This document shows positions 36,993 through 46,886 of a DNA stretch of 64,000 nucleotides, one piece after another (position 1 is the stretch's first letter; every line of letters begins with the position of its first letter). The stretch comes from Rhodospirillum centenum SW. Its GTDB lineage: Bacteria; Pseudomonadota; Alphaproteobacteria; Azospirillales; Azospirillaceae. The DNA lies in contig NC_011420.2 in assembly GCF_000016185.1 (NCBI RefSeq), positions 1,632,501 to 1,696,500 of the forward strand, written 5' to 3'. The notes under the pieces were generated by a model, which had not been told where the DNA came from, ran no database searches, and saw nothing but the letters and a program-made list of their open reading frames with translations. A program made the translations under genes and the position numbers.

Positions 36993-38255
36993 ATGAACAC
37001 GCCCGTCCCGGCTTCGGTGAAGTCCGACTTCCTCCGGATCATGCTGGAGCGCGGCTATTATCATCAGGCGACGGATCTGGAGGCGCTGGACAAGGCGCTG
37101 CTGGCGGGCGGGCTGGTCGGCTACAACGGCTACGACGCCACCGCCGACAGCCTGCATGTCGGCCATCTGCTGCCGACCATGATCCAGCGCTGGCTCCAGA
37201 AGACCGGCGGCCGGCCGATCCTGCTGATGGGCGGCGGCACGACCCGGATCGGCGACCCCTCCGGCCGTGACGAGACGCGCCAGCTTCTGACCGACGAGGT
37301 CATCGCGGCCAACATCGCCGGCATCCGGACCGTGTTTGACCGGCTGTTCGACTTCGGCCCGTCCGGCGCCAGGCTGGTGAACAATGCCGAGTGGCTGGAC
37401 CGGCTGGAGTACATCTCCTTCCTGCGCGACATCGGCCGGCACTTCACCATCAACCGCATGCTGACCTTCGACAGCGTGCGGCTGCGGCTGGACCGCGAGC
37501 AGCCGCTGACCTTCCTGGAGTTCAACTACATGATCCTCCAGGCCTACGACTTCGTGGAGCTGAGCCGGCGCTACGGCTGCGTCTTGCAGACCGGCGGTTC
37601 CGACCAGTGGGGCAACATCGTCAACGGCGTCGATCTGGGCCGCCGCATCGCCAACCGCGACCTGTTCGGCCTGACCTGCCCGCTGCTGACCACGGCCAGC
37701 GGCGCCAAGATGGGCAAGACGGCCGCCGGCGCCGTCTGGCTGAACCGCGAGCGGCTGTCCGACTGGGACTTCTGGCAGTACTGGCGCAACACGGAGGATG
37801 CGGACGTGGGCCGCTTCCTCAAGCTGTTCACCGAGCTGCCGCTGGACGAGATCGCCCGGCTGGAGGCGCTCCAGGGCGCCGAGATCAACGAGGCGAAGAA
37901 GATCCTGGCGACCGAGGTGACGCGGCTGGTGCGCGGCGACGAGGCCGCCGACGCCGCGGCGGAGACGGCGCGGCGCACCTTCGAGCAGGGGGCCCTGGCC
38001 GAGGGGCTGCCGACGGTCGAGCTGCCGGCGGACGAGCTGGCGGCCGGGGTCGCGGTCTATGGGCTGCTGGCGAAGGCCGGTCTCGTCGCCTCCAACGGCG
38101 AGGCGCGGCGACAGATCAAGCAGGCCGCCGTGCGCGTCAACGACCAGCCGGTGACGGACGAGTTCGCCAAGGTCGGCAGCGGCGACCTGACGGCCGACGG
38201 CGTGATCAAGCTGTCGGTCGGCAGGAAGCGCCATGCGCTGGTGAAGCCGGCCTGA
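36993..38255 (+). CDS. tyrS: Tyrosyl-tRNA synthetase
   Basis: A 420-residue class I synthetase charging tRNA-Tyr. Seen: the HIGH-type motif in LHVGHLLP near residue 51, tyrosine-binding YMILQAYDF and [12 protein letters not shown] (residues 177-212), the KMSKS-type loop as KMGKT near residue 236, and a C-terminal S4 RNA-binding domain (about residues 355-415, [18 protein letters not shown]). AGGTAAGG precedes the ATG. It is divergent from anmK with a 103-nt gap and converges on the AsmA-like gene. Confidence 0.97.
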   Translation: MNTPVPASVKSDFLRIMLERGYYHQATDLEALDKALLAGGLVGYNGYDATADSLHVGHLLPTMIQRWLQKTGGRPILLMGGGTTRIGDPSGRDETRQLLTDEVIAANIAGIRTVFDRLFDFGPSGARLVNNAEWLDRLEYISFLRDIGRHFTINRMLTFDSVRLRLDREQPLTFLEFNYMILQAYDFVELSRRYGCVLQTGGSDQWGNIVNGVDLGRRIANRDLFGLTCPLLTTASGAKMGKTAAGAVWLNRERLSDWDFWQYWRNTEDADVGRFLKLFTELPLDEIARLEALQGAEINEAKKILATEVTRLVRGDEAADAAAETARRTFEQGALAEGLPTVELPADELAAGVAVYGLLAKAGLVASNGEARRQIKQAAVRVNDQPVTDEFAKVGSGDLTADGVIKLSVGRKRHALVKPA

Positions 38256-38268
38256 CCGCGAACGGCCG

Positions 38269-41200
38269 TCACTTCGGCGGGGTGGCCCCGGACCGGGGCG
38301 CCCCGCCGTCGCCTGCCTTCTGCGACTCCTGCTTCGACGGCTCCGTATCCTCCCCCGCCGGCTCGGGCAGGAAGAACAGGTTGCGCAGGAAGCCCGGCGC
38401 CAGAACGGCCAGCGGGTTGACCCCGATCTGCGGATCGCCCAGCTGCCCCTTGACCGAATAGGTGGCGGCGAACAGTCCCTGCCCCTCGCCGCCGACCAGC
38501 AGGCCGCCGACCAGCGGGATGGCGCCGATCAGCCGGTTGACGGTGGAGAAGGGCACGATCGTGCCCTGCAACGCGGCGACCCCGTCCTTGATGTCGATGT
38601 CTCCCTCCAGGGTCAGCCCCACGGCCGAGCCCGAGGTCCGCACCTCGCGGAAGCTGATCCCGCGCCGGTGCCAGCGGAAATCCCCGACCAGCCGGCTGAA
38701 GGAGATCGGCTGGCCGCCCAGGAAGTCGGCGAAGCCCCGCGGCGAGGCGGCGGAGAGCAGCCGGGCCAGCACCGGGGCGTCCTTCACCTCGTAGTCGCGC
38801 AGGTCGATCCGGCCGGCCACCGTCTCCCGCGCATCGCCCGGCGCGCTGTGCCCGGTCACGCTCAGGGTGCCGCCGCGGATCTGGGAGAGGATGCCCAGCT
38901 CCCGCAGGGCGGCGCCGGCATCGTCGCTGTCCATTGCCAGGACCAGCCTGTCCCCTTCCGGCGAATAGCGGACCTTCAACGAGCCGGTGTCGCTGACCCG
39001 GGCATCCAGCACGGCGCTGCGCCAGCCCGCCTCCGTCCGGCTGGCGCTGCCCTTCGCGGCGCGCAGGGCCTGCCCCTCGTCACCCATGACGATGCGGTCC
39101 AGGTCGAAGGTGATGTCCAGGGGACGGACCGGCTCCGCCCCGTCGTCGCCGGCCGCCCCCTCCTTGTCGTCCTCCCGCAGCGGTCGGGCGTCGAAGCTGC
39201 GGCCGCGCAGGTCGATGGCAAGCCCGTCCTTCGGCCGCCCCTCCAGCACCAGCCGGGCATCGGTCTCGCCCAGCCGGAAGGTGTCGAGCGCCAGCCGCGC
39301 GATGCCGTAATCCTGGGGCCGCAGGTCCAGCCGGCCGGCGGCGGCCAGCTCCGCCGTCTGCACCGTCAGGCGCGGCAGGTGGACCGGCTTGCCGCCGACG
39401 AACTCCACCCGCAGGGCGCCGCGCCCCGGCAGCCCGGCGGGCTTGCGCCAGTGCAGCGGGTCGATGCGCAGGACGGACTCCGTCAGGTCCAGGTCCGCCA
39501 CGATGGATTCGGCGCCCCGGTCCGTCTTCTCATAGGTCATGTCCACGGCGGCCGGGCCGTTGAGCCATTCCGGAAAGTCGAGCCCGAGGGCGGCGCGGCC
39601 GCCATCGTCAGGCGCCGCCTTGATGCGGACGCGGGTGCCGACCGGCGCCGCCTTCGGAAAGAACTCCTGCCATTCGATGGCGGAGGGAACGCCGTTCAGC
39701 AGCGCCGTCCCGGCGAGGCGGAGGTCCTTGGGCGTGACGACGATGTCGAACCGCCCCTCGGTCCCGGTGATGTCCGGCACGATCCCGGCGACCTTGACGC
39801 CGGCCAGGGTGCCGGAGGTCTGCATGCTCACCTCCTCCCACTCCAGGTCGCCCAGCAGCGGGAAGTCGAAGCGCAGGCGCAGGTCGGCCGTGCCGCCCAC
39901 GGAGCGGGGATCGAGGTTCACCTTCTGCGCATACCGGAGCGGTTCGTGGTCCAGCACCTCCAGCGCAGAGGACACCGGACCCGAGACGGCCACGTCGATG
40001 TCGATGAATTCCGGATCGCCCTCCAGGTTGTAGATCTGGAGGGTCGAGGGGCCGAGCGTCATGTCCTTCAGCCGGCCGGAGCCGAGCCGGATGTCGAAGG
40101 CCCTGCCGTCGAACACCGCCGTGCCGGAGACGCCCGTCACCGGCGGCAGCGTCTCCATGTAGCGCACGTCGAAGCCGGAAAAGGCGAACCGGCCCTGCAT
40201 CCGGGTCGGTTCCAGCGCCGCCGGATCGTCGGCGGGGGCCGTGGCCTCCAGTTCGAACTCCGTGCGGTCGTAGCTGCCACGGGTCAGGTTCTCCACCATC
40301 CAGCTCCGCGCCTTCGGCTTCAGCGACGGCGGCCAGTAGCGGGCCAGATCCTCGGCGGTGAGCTTCACCAGTTCCGTCCGCAGCGTCAGGGTCAGCGCCT
40401 CGTCGCCGCGGCGGACGCTGCCGGCCGCCGTCAGCTTCGGACGGCCGAGGTCCAGCTCGAAGCGGTCCACGTCAAGCCGCCGGCCACCTTCCAGCAGGCG
40501 GCCGAGAAGCTGCACATGGTCGAAGGCGAGCGGGGCCGGAAGCTGGTCGGGCAGGATCAGGCGCCCGGCCCCGCCGGTGAGGGCGAGGCTGACATGCAGC
40601 GGCTTGAGATCGGCGGAGAAGGCGGCCGCGGCCGTGCCGGAGAAGCTGACGTCGAGCGCCTGCAAGGGCTCCAGCACCGGGGCGATCTGCGCGAAGTCGG
40701 CCGGACGCACGGCGTCGAACCGGCTCTGCATCTCCAGATGGCCGTCGGCGAAGGTATAGGCGATGGCGACCTGGAGGTGGTTCGTGCGCCCCGACAGCTC
40801 CAGGTCCAGGCCGGCATCGCCCGTGATCCCGCCCGCGTCGCGCAGCAGCGAGAGGTCCAGCCGCGGGGCGGACCAGGTGAGGTTGCGGCGCTGGTCCTCC
40901 ACCTGGAGCCGCGCCTCGCTGATGCGCAGCTCGGTGATCGCCCCCAGCGGATCGAGCAGGTCGGGCGGCCGGCGCAGACTCGCCAGCAGTTCGGCCGCGA
41001 TCGCCTCCCCCGCCCCCTCCTCGGCCGCCGGGTCCTCGTTCCGGATGTCCAGGGAGAAGCTTCCGTCCTCGGCCCGCAGCACCTTCAGCCAGGGCCGCAC
41101 CAGCTCGAACCGGGTCAGGGCGGCACGGCCGCGGAGTGCCGCCGGCAGGGAGAACTGGAGCTTCAGCTCCGGCAGGCTGGCAACGGCGCTGCCCGAACGG

Positions 41201-41451
41201 CCGTAGGCGACGACATCGACGGCCTTCACCTCCAGCGGCGCGCCGAAGCCGGCCCAGCTCAGCACGGTGCTGCCGATCTCGGTACGGACGGGCGCGTTCT
41301 CGTTCAACGCCTGTTCGAGATACGGCGTCAGGGCCGCGACCTCCAGCGGCCCCTGGGTCAGGCGCCAGCCCACCAGCCCGACCCCCAGCATCAGGACCAG
41401 CAGCAGTCCGGCCGCGATCTCCAGGACGACGAGCGAAAAGTGGCGGATCAT
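38269..41451 (-). CDS. AsmA/YhdP-like large inner-membrane protein (DUF3971)
   Basis: A protein of 1060 residues with one N-terminal membrane helix (residues 7-28) and a very long periplasmic part, the layout of AsmA-like bridge proteins that carry phospholipid across the periplasm. Seen: repeated beta-strand units such as TRFELVRPWLKVLRAEDGSFSLD, a DUF3971-like middle (VTGVSGTAVFDGRAFDIRLGSGRLKDMTLG), and an AsmA-type C-terminus with LEGDIDIKDGVAALQGTIVPFSTVNRLIGAIPLVGGLLVGG. YhdP is a little longer (about 1270). The start ATG has no clear ribosome-binding site. It is divergent from glnE by 105 nt. Lipid transport is inferred from family. Confidence 0.82.
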   Translation of the reverse strand: MIRHFSLVVLEIAAGLLLVLMLGVGLVGWRLTQGPLEVAALTPYLEQALNENAPVRTEIGSTVLSWAGFGAPLEVKAVDVVAYGRSGSAVASLPELKLQFSLPAALRGRAALTRFELVRPWLKVLRAEDGSFSLDIRNEDPAAEEGAGEAIAAELLASLRRPPDLLDPLGAITELRISEARLQVEDQRRNLTWSAPRLDLSLLRDAGGITGDAGLDLELSGRTNHLQVAIAYTFADGHLEMQSRFDAVRPADFAQIAPVLEPLQALDVSFSGTAAAAFSADLKPLHVSLALTGGAGRLILPDQLPAPLAFDHVQLLGRLLEGGRRLDVDRFELDLGRPKLTAAGSVRRGDEALTLTLRTELVKLTAEDLARYWPPSLKPKARSWMVENLTRGSYDRTEFELEATAPADDPAALEPTRMQGRFAFSGFDVRYMETLPPVTGVSGTAVFDGRAFDIRLGSGRLKDMTLGPSTLQIYNLEGDPEFIDIDVAVSGPVSSALEVLDHEPLRYAQKVNLDPRSVGGTADLRLRFDFPLLGDLEWEEVSMQTSGTLAGVKVAGIVPDITGTEGRFDIVVTPKDLRLAGTALLNGVPSAIEWQEFFPKAAPVGTRVRIKAAPDDGGRAALGLDFPEWLNGPAAVDMTYEKTDRGAESIVADLDLTESVLRIDPLHWRKPAGLPGRGALRVEFVGGKPVHLPRLTVQTAELAAAGRLDLRPQDYGIARLALDTFRLGETDARLVLEGRPKDGLAIDLRGRSFDARPLREDDKEGAAGDDGAEPVRPLDITFDLDRIVMGDEGQALRAAKGSASRTEAGWRSAVLDARVSDTGSLKVRYSPEGDRLVLAMDSDDAGAALRELGILSQIRGGTLSVTGHSAPGDARETVAGRIDLRDYEVKDAPVLARLLSAASPRGFADFLGGQPISFSRLVGDFRWHRRGISFREVRTSGSAVGLTLEGDIDIKDGVAALQGTIVPFSTVNRLIGAIPLVGGLLVGGEGQGLFAATYSVKGQLGDPQIGVNPLAVLAPGFLRNLFFLPEPAGEDTEPSKQESQKAGDGGAPRSGATPPK

Positions 41452-41556
41452 CCGGTGGAACCCGTCAGTCCGGAGGGAGGGGCGGACTTGACCTCTGCGG
41501 CGGCAGGGGCGCACCCTCCCGCGGCCCCATCGCTGGCATAGCCCGGTCCGCCGCCC

Positions 41557-44500
41557 ATGTTCAATGCCGATTCCTTCCCCAGGCCCGCCGATCCGCAGCT
41601 TGCCGCCGTCGGCCTCGAACGCTGGTTCGAGGCGGCGGAGTCCGCCGGAGCCGAGGCGGTGGCCTTTGCACGCGGGCTGGCGGAGACGCCTGACGGGGCC
41701 GCGCTGCTGGCCGCCGTGCTGGGCAACAGCCCCTATCTGGGCCAGGCGCTGGTGCGGGAGCAGGCGTTCCTGAAGGAGCTTCTGGAGAGCGGCTGCGATG
41801 CCGCGTTCGCCGGTCTGCTGCGCGACCTGTGGGACGGCTACGCGGACGGGACGGACACCGACCGGCTGATGCGCGGGCTGCGCATCGCCAAGCGCCGGGC
41901 CGCCCTGCTGATCGGCATCGCGGACATCGCCGGGCTGTGGCCGCTGGAGCGGGTGACCGGCGCCCTGAGCGAGCTTGCGGAGACCTCCCTGCACCTCGCC
42001 TGCCGGCTGCTGCTGCGGCAGGCGGCGGCGTCGGGCCGGATGACCCTGCCCCACCCGGACGACCCGGAGCGCGGGTCCGGCCTGATCGTGCTGGCCATGG
42101 GCAAGTTCGGGGCGAAGGAGCTGAACTACTCCAGCGACATCGACCTGATCGTCCTCTACGACGACGGGGTGACGCCCGTGCCCGAAGAGGAGATGACCCG
42201 CACCTTCGTCCGGCTGGCGCGCGAACTGGTGCGGATCATGGAGGAGCGCACGGCGGACGGCTACGTCTTCCGCACCGACCTGCGGCTGCGCCCCGACCCC
42301 GGCGCGACACCGCTGGCGGTCAGCGTTTCCGCGGCGGAGAGCTATTACGGCAGCCTGGGCCAGAACTGGGAGCGGGCGGCGATGATCAAGGCGCGGCCCG
42401 TGGCGGGCGACGCCGAGGCCGCCGAAGGCTTCATGCAGATCATCCGGCATTTCGTCTGGCGCCGCAGCCTGGACTTCGCCGCCATCCAGGACATCCACTC
42501 GATCAAGCGCCAGATCGGCAGCCACAAGGGCCACCGCCAGAAGACGGTCAACGGCCACAACATCAAGATCGGCCGCGGCGGCATCCGCGAGATCGAGTTC
42601 TTCGCCCAGACCCAGCAGCTCATCTTCGGCGGGCGCGACCCGTCGCTGCGGGTGCCGGCCACGGTGGCCGCCCTGCACGCGCTGGTCGCCGCCGGCCGCG
42701 CCGGGCCGCGGGTCGCGGAGGAACTGGAGGAGGCCTACCGCTTCCTGCGCCGGGTCGAGCACCGGGTGCAGATGCTGGAGGACCAGCAGACACACGAACT
42801 GCCGAAGAGCGACGAGGGCGTGGCCCGGCTGGCGGTCTTCCTGGGCTACGACGATCCGCAGCGGTTCCGCACCGACCTGCTGGAGACGCTGGGCCGGGTG
42901 GAGGACCACTATGCCCGGCTGTTCGAGGAGGCGCCGCCGCTCTCCGGCCCCGGCAATCTGGTCTTCACCGGCACCGAGGACGATCCCGAAACGATCCAGA
43001 CCCTGCGGAACCTGGGCTACCAGAACCCGTCCGCCGTGGCGGCGCAGGTGCGGGCCTGGCACCATGGACGCTACCGCGCCACCCGCAGCACCCGGGCGCG
43101 CGAGCTGCTGACCGAGTTGATCCCGACCCTGCTGGCGGCGTTCGGCACCACGCCCCATCCCGATCAGGCGTTCCTGAGCTTCGACGAGTTCCTGGCGAAG
43201 CTGCCGGCGGGGGTGCAGCTCTTCACCCTGTTCTACGCCAACCCGCGCCTGCTGGAGCTGACGGCGGAGATCATGGGCACCGCCCCGCGACTGGCGGAGC
43301 AGCTCGCCCGCCGGCCGGTGGTGCTGGACGCCGTGCTGACGCCCGGCTTCTTCGATCCCCTGCCCGGCCGGGAGGAGCTTGAGGCGTCAGCCACGGCGAC
43401 GCTGGCGGAGGCGCGCGACTTCGAGGACGTGCTGACCCTGACCCGCTGCTGGACGAACGACCAGCGCTTCCGCGCCGGCGTCCACATCCTGCGCAACATC
43501 AGCGATGCCGACCGCTGCGGCCCGTTCCTGACCGCCGTGGCGGAGATCGGGCTGGCCCGCATCCAGGCCGCGGTGGAGGAGGATTTCGCCCGCCGCTACG
43601 GCCGCTTCCCCGGGGCGGGATTCTGTCTGGTCGCCATGGGCCGGCTGGGGTCGGGAACCCTGTCGCTGCGCTCGGACCTGGACATCATCACGGTCTACGA
43701 CGTCCCGCCCGCCGGCGACGACGGCCCGCCCCTGTCGGACGGACCGAAGCCGCTCACGCCCACCGACTACTTCATCAAGCTGACGCAGCGGCTGGTCAGC
43801 GCCATCACCGCACCGACGGGCGAGGGCCAGCTCTACGACGTGGACATGCGGCTGCGGCCCAGCGGCAATTCCGGGCCGCTGGCGGTGAGCTTCGAGGCCT
43901 TCGGCCGCTACCAGCGCGAAAGCGCCTGGACCTGGGAGCACATGGCCCTGACCCGCGCCCGCGTGCTGACCGGCCCGGCGGAGCTGCGCGACCGGCTGGA
44001 GGGCACCGTCCGCGCGGTGCTGACGGCGCCGCGCGACCCCGACCGGCTGCTGGCCGACGTGGCGGGCATGCGCGCCCGCATCGACCAGCAGCACCATACG
44101 GACGACATCTGGGATGTGAAGTATGTCCGCGGCGGGATGATCGACATCCAGTTCATCGCCCAGTACCTGGCCCTGCGCCATGCCGCGGAGCGTCCCGAGG
44201 TACCGCACCCGAACACGACGGAACTGCTCGGCCGGCTGGCCGACAGCGGACACCTGGACCGGCCGACGGCGGACGCGCTGATCCGCACCATGCGGCTGTG
44301 GCGCCGGGTGCAGGGCTTCCTGCGGCTGACGACGGAGGGCCGGTTCCGCGCGGCGGAGGCACCGGCGGGCCTGCGCGCGGCGCTGGCGCGGGCGATCCTG
44401 AACGACCGGGGCGGCGATCCGACGGCGGCCGGGTCGGAGAGTGCGGAATCCACCGGGCAGGCGGCCGTTGACTTCGCGGCGGTCGAAACCAACCTCAGAC

Positions 44501-44604
44501 GCGCCGCCGCGGAGGTCTACGGACACTTCCGGCGCATCGTCGAAGATCCCGCCGCCGCCCTCACCCCGGCGGCCGCCCGCAACGAGGAGACAAGCCCGCC
44601 ATGA
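41557..44604 (+). CDS. glnE: Glutamine synthetase adenylyltransferase / adenylyl-removing enzyme
   Basis: A 1015-residue bifunctional regulator of glutamine synthetase, adding and removing AMP in response to PII. Two nucleotidyltransferase domains are visible: the N-terminal adenylyl-removing domain with GKFGAKELNYSSDIDLIVLYDD near residue 180 and the C-terminal adenylylating domain with GRLGSGTLSLRSDLDIITVYD near residue 700, each with the GS-x9-DxD pattern. Helical PII-responsive segments lie between them. Length is in the family range (about 950-1000). Its stop overlaps the start of bcp (ATGA). Confidence 0.96.
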   Translation: MFNADSFPRPADPQLAAVGLERWFEAAESAGAEAVAFARGLAETPDGAALLAAVLGNSPYLGQALVREQAFLKELLESGCDAAFAGLLRDLWDGYADGTDTDRLMRGLRIAKRRAALLIGIADIAGLWPLERVTGALSELAETSLHLACRLLLRQAAASGRMTLPHPDDPERGSGLIVLAMGKFGAKELNYSSDIDLIVLYDDGVTPVPEEEMTRTFVRLARELVRIMEERTADGYVFRTDLRLRPDPGATPLAVSVSAAESYYGSLGQNWERAAMIKARPVAGDAEAAEGFMQIIRHFVWRRSLDFAAIQDIHSIKRQIGSHKGHRQKTVNGHNIKIGRGGIREIEFFAQTQQLIFGGRDPSLRVPATVAALHALVAAGRAGPRVAEELEEAYRFLRRVEHRVQMLEDQQTHELPKSDEGVARLAVFLGYDDPQRFRTDLLETLGRVEDHYARLFEEAPPLSGPGNLVFTGTEDDPETIQTLRNLGYQNPSAVAAQVRAWHHGRYRATRSTRARELLTELIPTLLAAFGTTPHPDQAFLSFDEFLAKLPAGVQLFTLFYANPRLLELTAEIMGTAPRLAEQLARRPVVLDAVLTPGFFDPLPGREELEASATATLAEARDFEDVLTLTRCWTNDQRFRAGVHILRNISDADRCGPFLTAVAEIGLARIQAAVEEDFARRYGRFPGAGFCLVAMGRLGSGTLSLRSDLDIITVYDVPPAGDDGPPLSDGPKPLTPTDYFIKLTQRLVSAITAPTGEGQLYDVDMRLRPSGNSGPLAVSFEAFGRYQRESAWTWEHMALTRARVLTGPAELRDRLEGTVRAVLTAPRDPDRLLADVAGMRARIDQQHHTDDIWDVKYVRGGMIDIQFIAQYLALRHAAERPEVPHPNTTELLGRLADSGHLDRPTADALIRTMRLWRRVQGFLRLTTEGRFRAAEAPAGLRAALARAILNDRGGDPTAAGSESAESTGQAAVDFAAVETNLRRAAAEVYGHFRRIVEDPAAALTPAAARNEETSPP

Positions 44605-45080
44605 CCGTGGCCGAGAAGACTGTCGATGTCGGTTCCCCCGCCCCCGACTTCACCCTGCCGACGGACGGGGGCGGCTCGGTGACGCTCTCGCAGCTCCGCG
44701 GCCGGACCGTCGTCGTCTACTTCTACCCGAAGGACGACACGTCGGGCTGCACCAAGGAGGCCTGCGGCTTCGGGGAGGCGATGCCCGACTTCGGCAAGGT
44801 GGACGCCGTCATCATCGGCATCTCCAAGGATTCCGTCGCCAGCCATGACAGGTTCAAGGCCAAGTACAGCCTGCCCTTCATCCTGGCGTCCGACGAGGGC
44901 TCGGACGTGACCGAGCGCTACGGCGCCTGGGTCCAGAAGAGCATGTACGGCCGCACCTACATGGGCATCGACCGCTCCACCTTCCTGATCGACAAGGAAG
45001 GCGTGGTCCGCGCCGTCTGGCGCAAGGTCAAGGTGCCCGGCCATGTCGAGGCCGTGCTGGCCGCGGCCAAGGGGCTCTGA
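44601..45080 (+). CDS. bcp: Thioredoxin-dependent thiol peroxidase (Bcp/PrxQ)
   Basis: A 159-residue peroxiredoxin that reduces hydroperoxides. Seen: the active site YFYPKDDTSGCTKEACGF with the peroxidatic Cys (about residue 50) and the resolving Cys five residues later, the PrxQ alpha2 type, plus the conserved Arg in RSTFLIDKEG. It overlaps glnE by 4 nt and is therefore co-translated, an arrangement recurrent in alphaproteobacteria. Confidence 0.95.
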   Translation: MTVAEKTVDVGSPAPDFTLPTDGGGSVTLSQLRGRTVVVYFYPKDDTSGCTKEACGFGEAMPDFGKVDAVIIGISKDSVASHDRFKAKYSLPFILASDEGSDVTERYGAWVQKSMYGRTYMGIDRSTFLIDKEGVVRAVWRKVKVPGHVEAVLAAAKGL

Positions 45081-45120
45081 CCCGGCCCTTTCAGGAAGAA
45101 GCCTGTCAGGAGGACCCCTG

Positions 45121-46407
45121 TCAGGAAGCGGCGTCTGCCGGGGGCGGGGTGTCGTGTGGCCGTGCCTCCGGGGGCCGGTCCGCCCGGCGCTGCCCCAGCG
45201 CCACGACACCGGCCGCCGGAGTGGCGGGGGTATCCTCCACCACACCACCCGGAGCCTTGCCCGGAGCACTGTCCGGAGTAATGCCCGGAGCACCGCCCGG
45301 GGGGGCGCCGAGCAGATCGTCCAGCGACAGGTCCTTGTCCACCGGCACCCCGCCGGCCTGGGCCTGCCGCAGCAGGGCGATGGCGTCCAGCAGCGTCTTG
45401 CGCCCGAAGAGTTGCAGGATGTCGATGGCGAGCGCCACCTTGCGGGCGGTCCCCCCGGTCCCGAGCCGTGCCACGAGGCTTGATGCCGCCGCCCCCAGAC
45501 GCCCCGTCTCCGACGACGGCGGCCGGCGCAGGCCGACCAGGGTCACGGCGATATCCAGCAGCTCCGCCACATCCTCGTCCGGCATCTGCGCGATGGTGTT
45601 GACGATCCGCATCTCCCCCTTCGAGGGGCGGGCGAGGTCCGGCTTCAGCGCCTCCACCATCCGGCGCAGCACGTCCTCTCCCAGCAGGCGGAGCAGCAGC
45701 AGACCCAGATTGTAGGTCTTGATCTCCTCCTCCACCTGCTCCTGGGCAAGGGTGGCGATGTCCTTGGCGATCCCTGTCTGTTCCTCCAGGCTGACATTCT
45801 GCATGAGCTGGAAGGCATGCAGCGGCAGCAGCGAGCGCGCATGTTCGAAGCGCACGTCGCGCATGATCTCCATCACCAGGGTGGAGCGGGACGTCGCCAG
45901 CAGCCGGTCGCAGGCACGGTCGGCCGCGGACAGCACCGCCTGGAGCAGGGCCGCCGGGCCGACCGCCACATCCGTCTCCCCCAGCCGGACGGTGAACAGC
46001 GCGCTGCGGAAGAAGGCCATGCTGCCCAGCGCCGCCACCAGCACCTGGGACAGCGCCTGCGGCAGGGCACCGTCCGCGAACAGGTCGTTCAGCCGGATCA
46101 GGCCGAAGGCCGCCGCCGCGGCGGTGCCGTTGACGACGATGTAGAGCCATCCCGGCTTCGTGCGCAGCGGGGCCAGCGGGTTGTCGCGGTAACGGGAGAT
46201 CAGTTCGGTCAGGCCGACGAAGCTGCCCAGCCCGGCGGAGACGAGATAGAGTGCGGCCGTCGTCCCCTGCGGGTGCAGAACCGACAGGGCCAGCGCACCG
46301 GCATAGAGGACGCCGACCTGGATCAGCGTGGTCGCGGTCATCGGGCGGTCCCCCGCGCCGGGCGCGGAAGCTGCCGACCCTGCACTGCTCTGCCCGTCGG
46401 CCGGCAT
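45121..46407 (-). CDS. Uncharacterised protein with four membrane segments and a helical cytoplasmic domain
   Basis: A 428-residue protein I do not recognise. Hydrophobic segments lie at about residues 26-44, 48-68, 84-104 and 118-140, followed by a long helical region with RFEHARSLLPLHAFQLMQNVSLEEQTGIAKDIA and a repeated pattern of leucine/isoleucine heptads, then a Pro/Gly-rich tail (APGGAPG units) and a disordered end. GGGAGGGAGG precedes the ATG; a second in-frame ATG 66 nt in would remove only the disordered front. It is the last of a minus-strand set with a small winged-helix-like protein and a ParA ATPase. The histidine and glutamate content gives no known motif. Confidence 0.6.
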   Translation of the reverse strand: MPADGQSSAGSAASAPGAGDRPMTATTLIQVGVLYAGALALSVLHPQGTTAALYLVSAGLGSFVGLTELISRYRDNPLAPLRTKPGWLYIVVNGTAAAAAFGLIRLNDLFADGALPQALSQVLVAALGSMAFFRSALFTVRLGETDVAVGPAALLQAVLSAADRACDRLLATSRSTLVMEIMRDVRFEHARSLLPLHAFQLMQNVSLEEQTGIAKDIATLAQEQVEEEIKTYNLGLLLLRLLGEDVLRRMVEALKPDLARPSKGEMRIVNTIAQMPDEDVAELLDIAVTLVGLRRPPSSETGRLGAAASSLVARLGTGGTARKVALAIDILQLFGRKTLLDAIALLRQAQAGGVPVDKDLSLDDLLGAPPGGAPGITPDSAPGKAPGGVVEDTPATPAAGVVALGQRRADRPPEARPHDTPPPADAAS

Positions 46408-46459
46408 GCCTCCCTCCCCGGCAGGGCCGGAGCCGCGGACATGGCGGCGGCAGAGCCGG

Positions 46460-46759
46460 TCAGTCCTCGAAGGCCTCGGCGTAACCCTTGGATGTCAGCC
46501 CGACCAGATATTGCCCGTTGGACTGGCGCAGGTCGATGGCTTTCTTCGCGCGGAGGTCGTTGACGGTCTTCACCACGACCTCGGGATCCAGGTCCACCCG
46601 CCCGGGCAGGTCCACCACCGGCACGAACCCGTCCGTCAGCGCGCCCAGCACCCTGCGCGTCACCGGGTCCTTGCCGGGAGCCGGGGCGCTTTTCTGCATC
46701 GCGTCGATCACGAGGGAAAGCCCGCTGAGCGGGCTGCCGGAACCGGGACTGTTCGCCAT
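46460..46759 (-). CDS. Small winged-helix-like protein
   Basis: A 99-residue protein. The sequence DPVTRRVLGALTDGFVPVVDLPGRVDLDPEVVVKTVNDLRAKKAIDLRQSNGQYLVGLTSKGYAEAFED reads as a helix-turn-helix with a wing, the layout of MarR/ArsR-like DNA-binding modules, but no family can be named. The N-terminus is Ser/Gly-rich. GGAGATGG precedes the ATG. It sits between the orphan ParA gene and the four-segment membrane protein. Confidence 0.65.
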   Translation of the reverse strand: MANSPGSGSPLSGLSLVIDAMQKSAPAPGKDPVTRRVLGALTDGFVPVVDLPGRVDLDPEVVVKTVNDLRAKKAIDLRQSNGQYLVGLTSKGYAEAFED

Positions 46760-46886
46760 GCACCATCTCCATCCGCTCTGAGCGGGGATGATACCCCAAG
46801 CCGGGAGCGGGCTCCACCGGCATCGGTGGGACACGGCCCGCCTTGCGCCCTCAGGTGGTGATCGCCCGGACCGGGGCCAAGAGGGC

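Noticed and set aside
38668-41541. 957-codon plus-strand open frame inside the AsmA-like gene
   Set aside because: Biased composition with no recognisable domain; the minus-strand frame has membrane anchor and family features.
41451-43158. Extension of the AsmA-like frame far upstream through glnE
   Set aside because: Homology starts at the membrane anchor near 41451; the rest overlaps glnE on the other strand.
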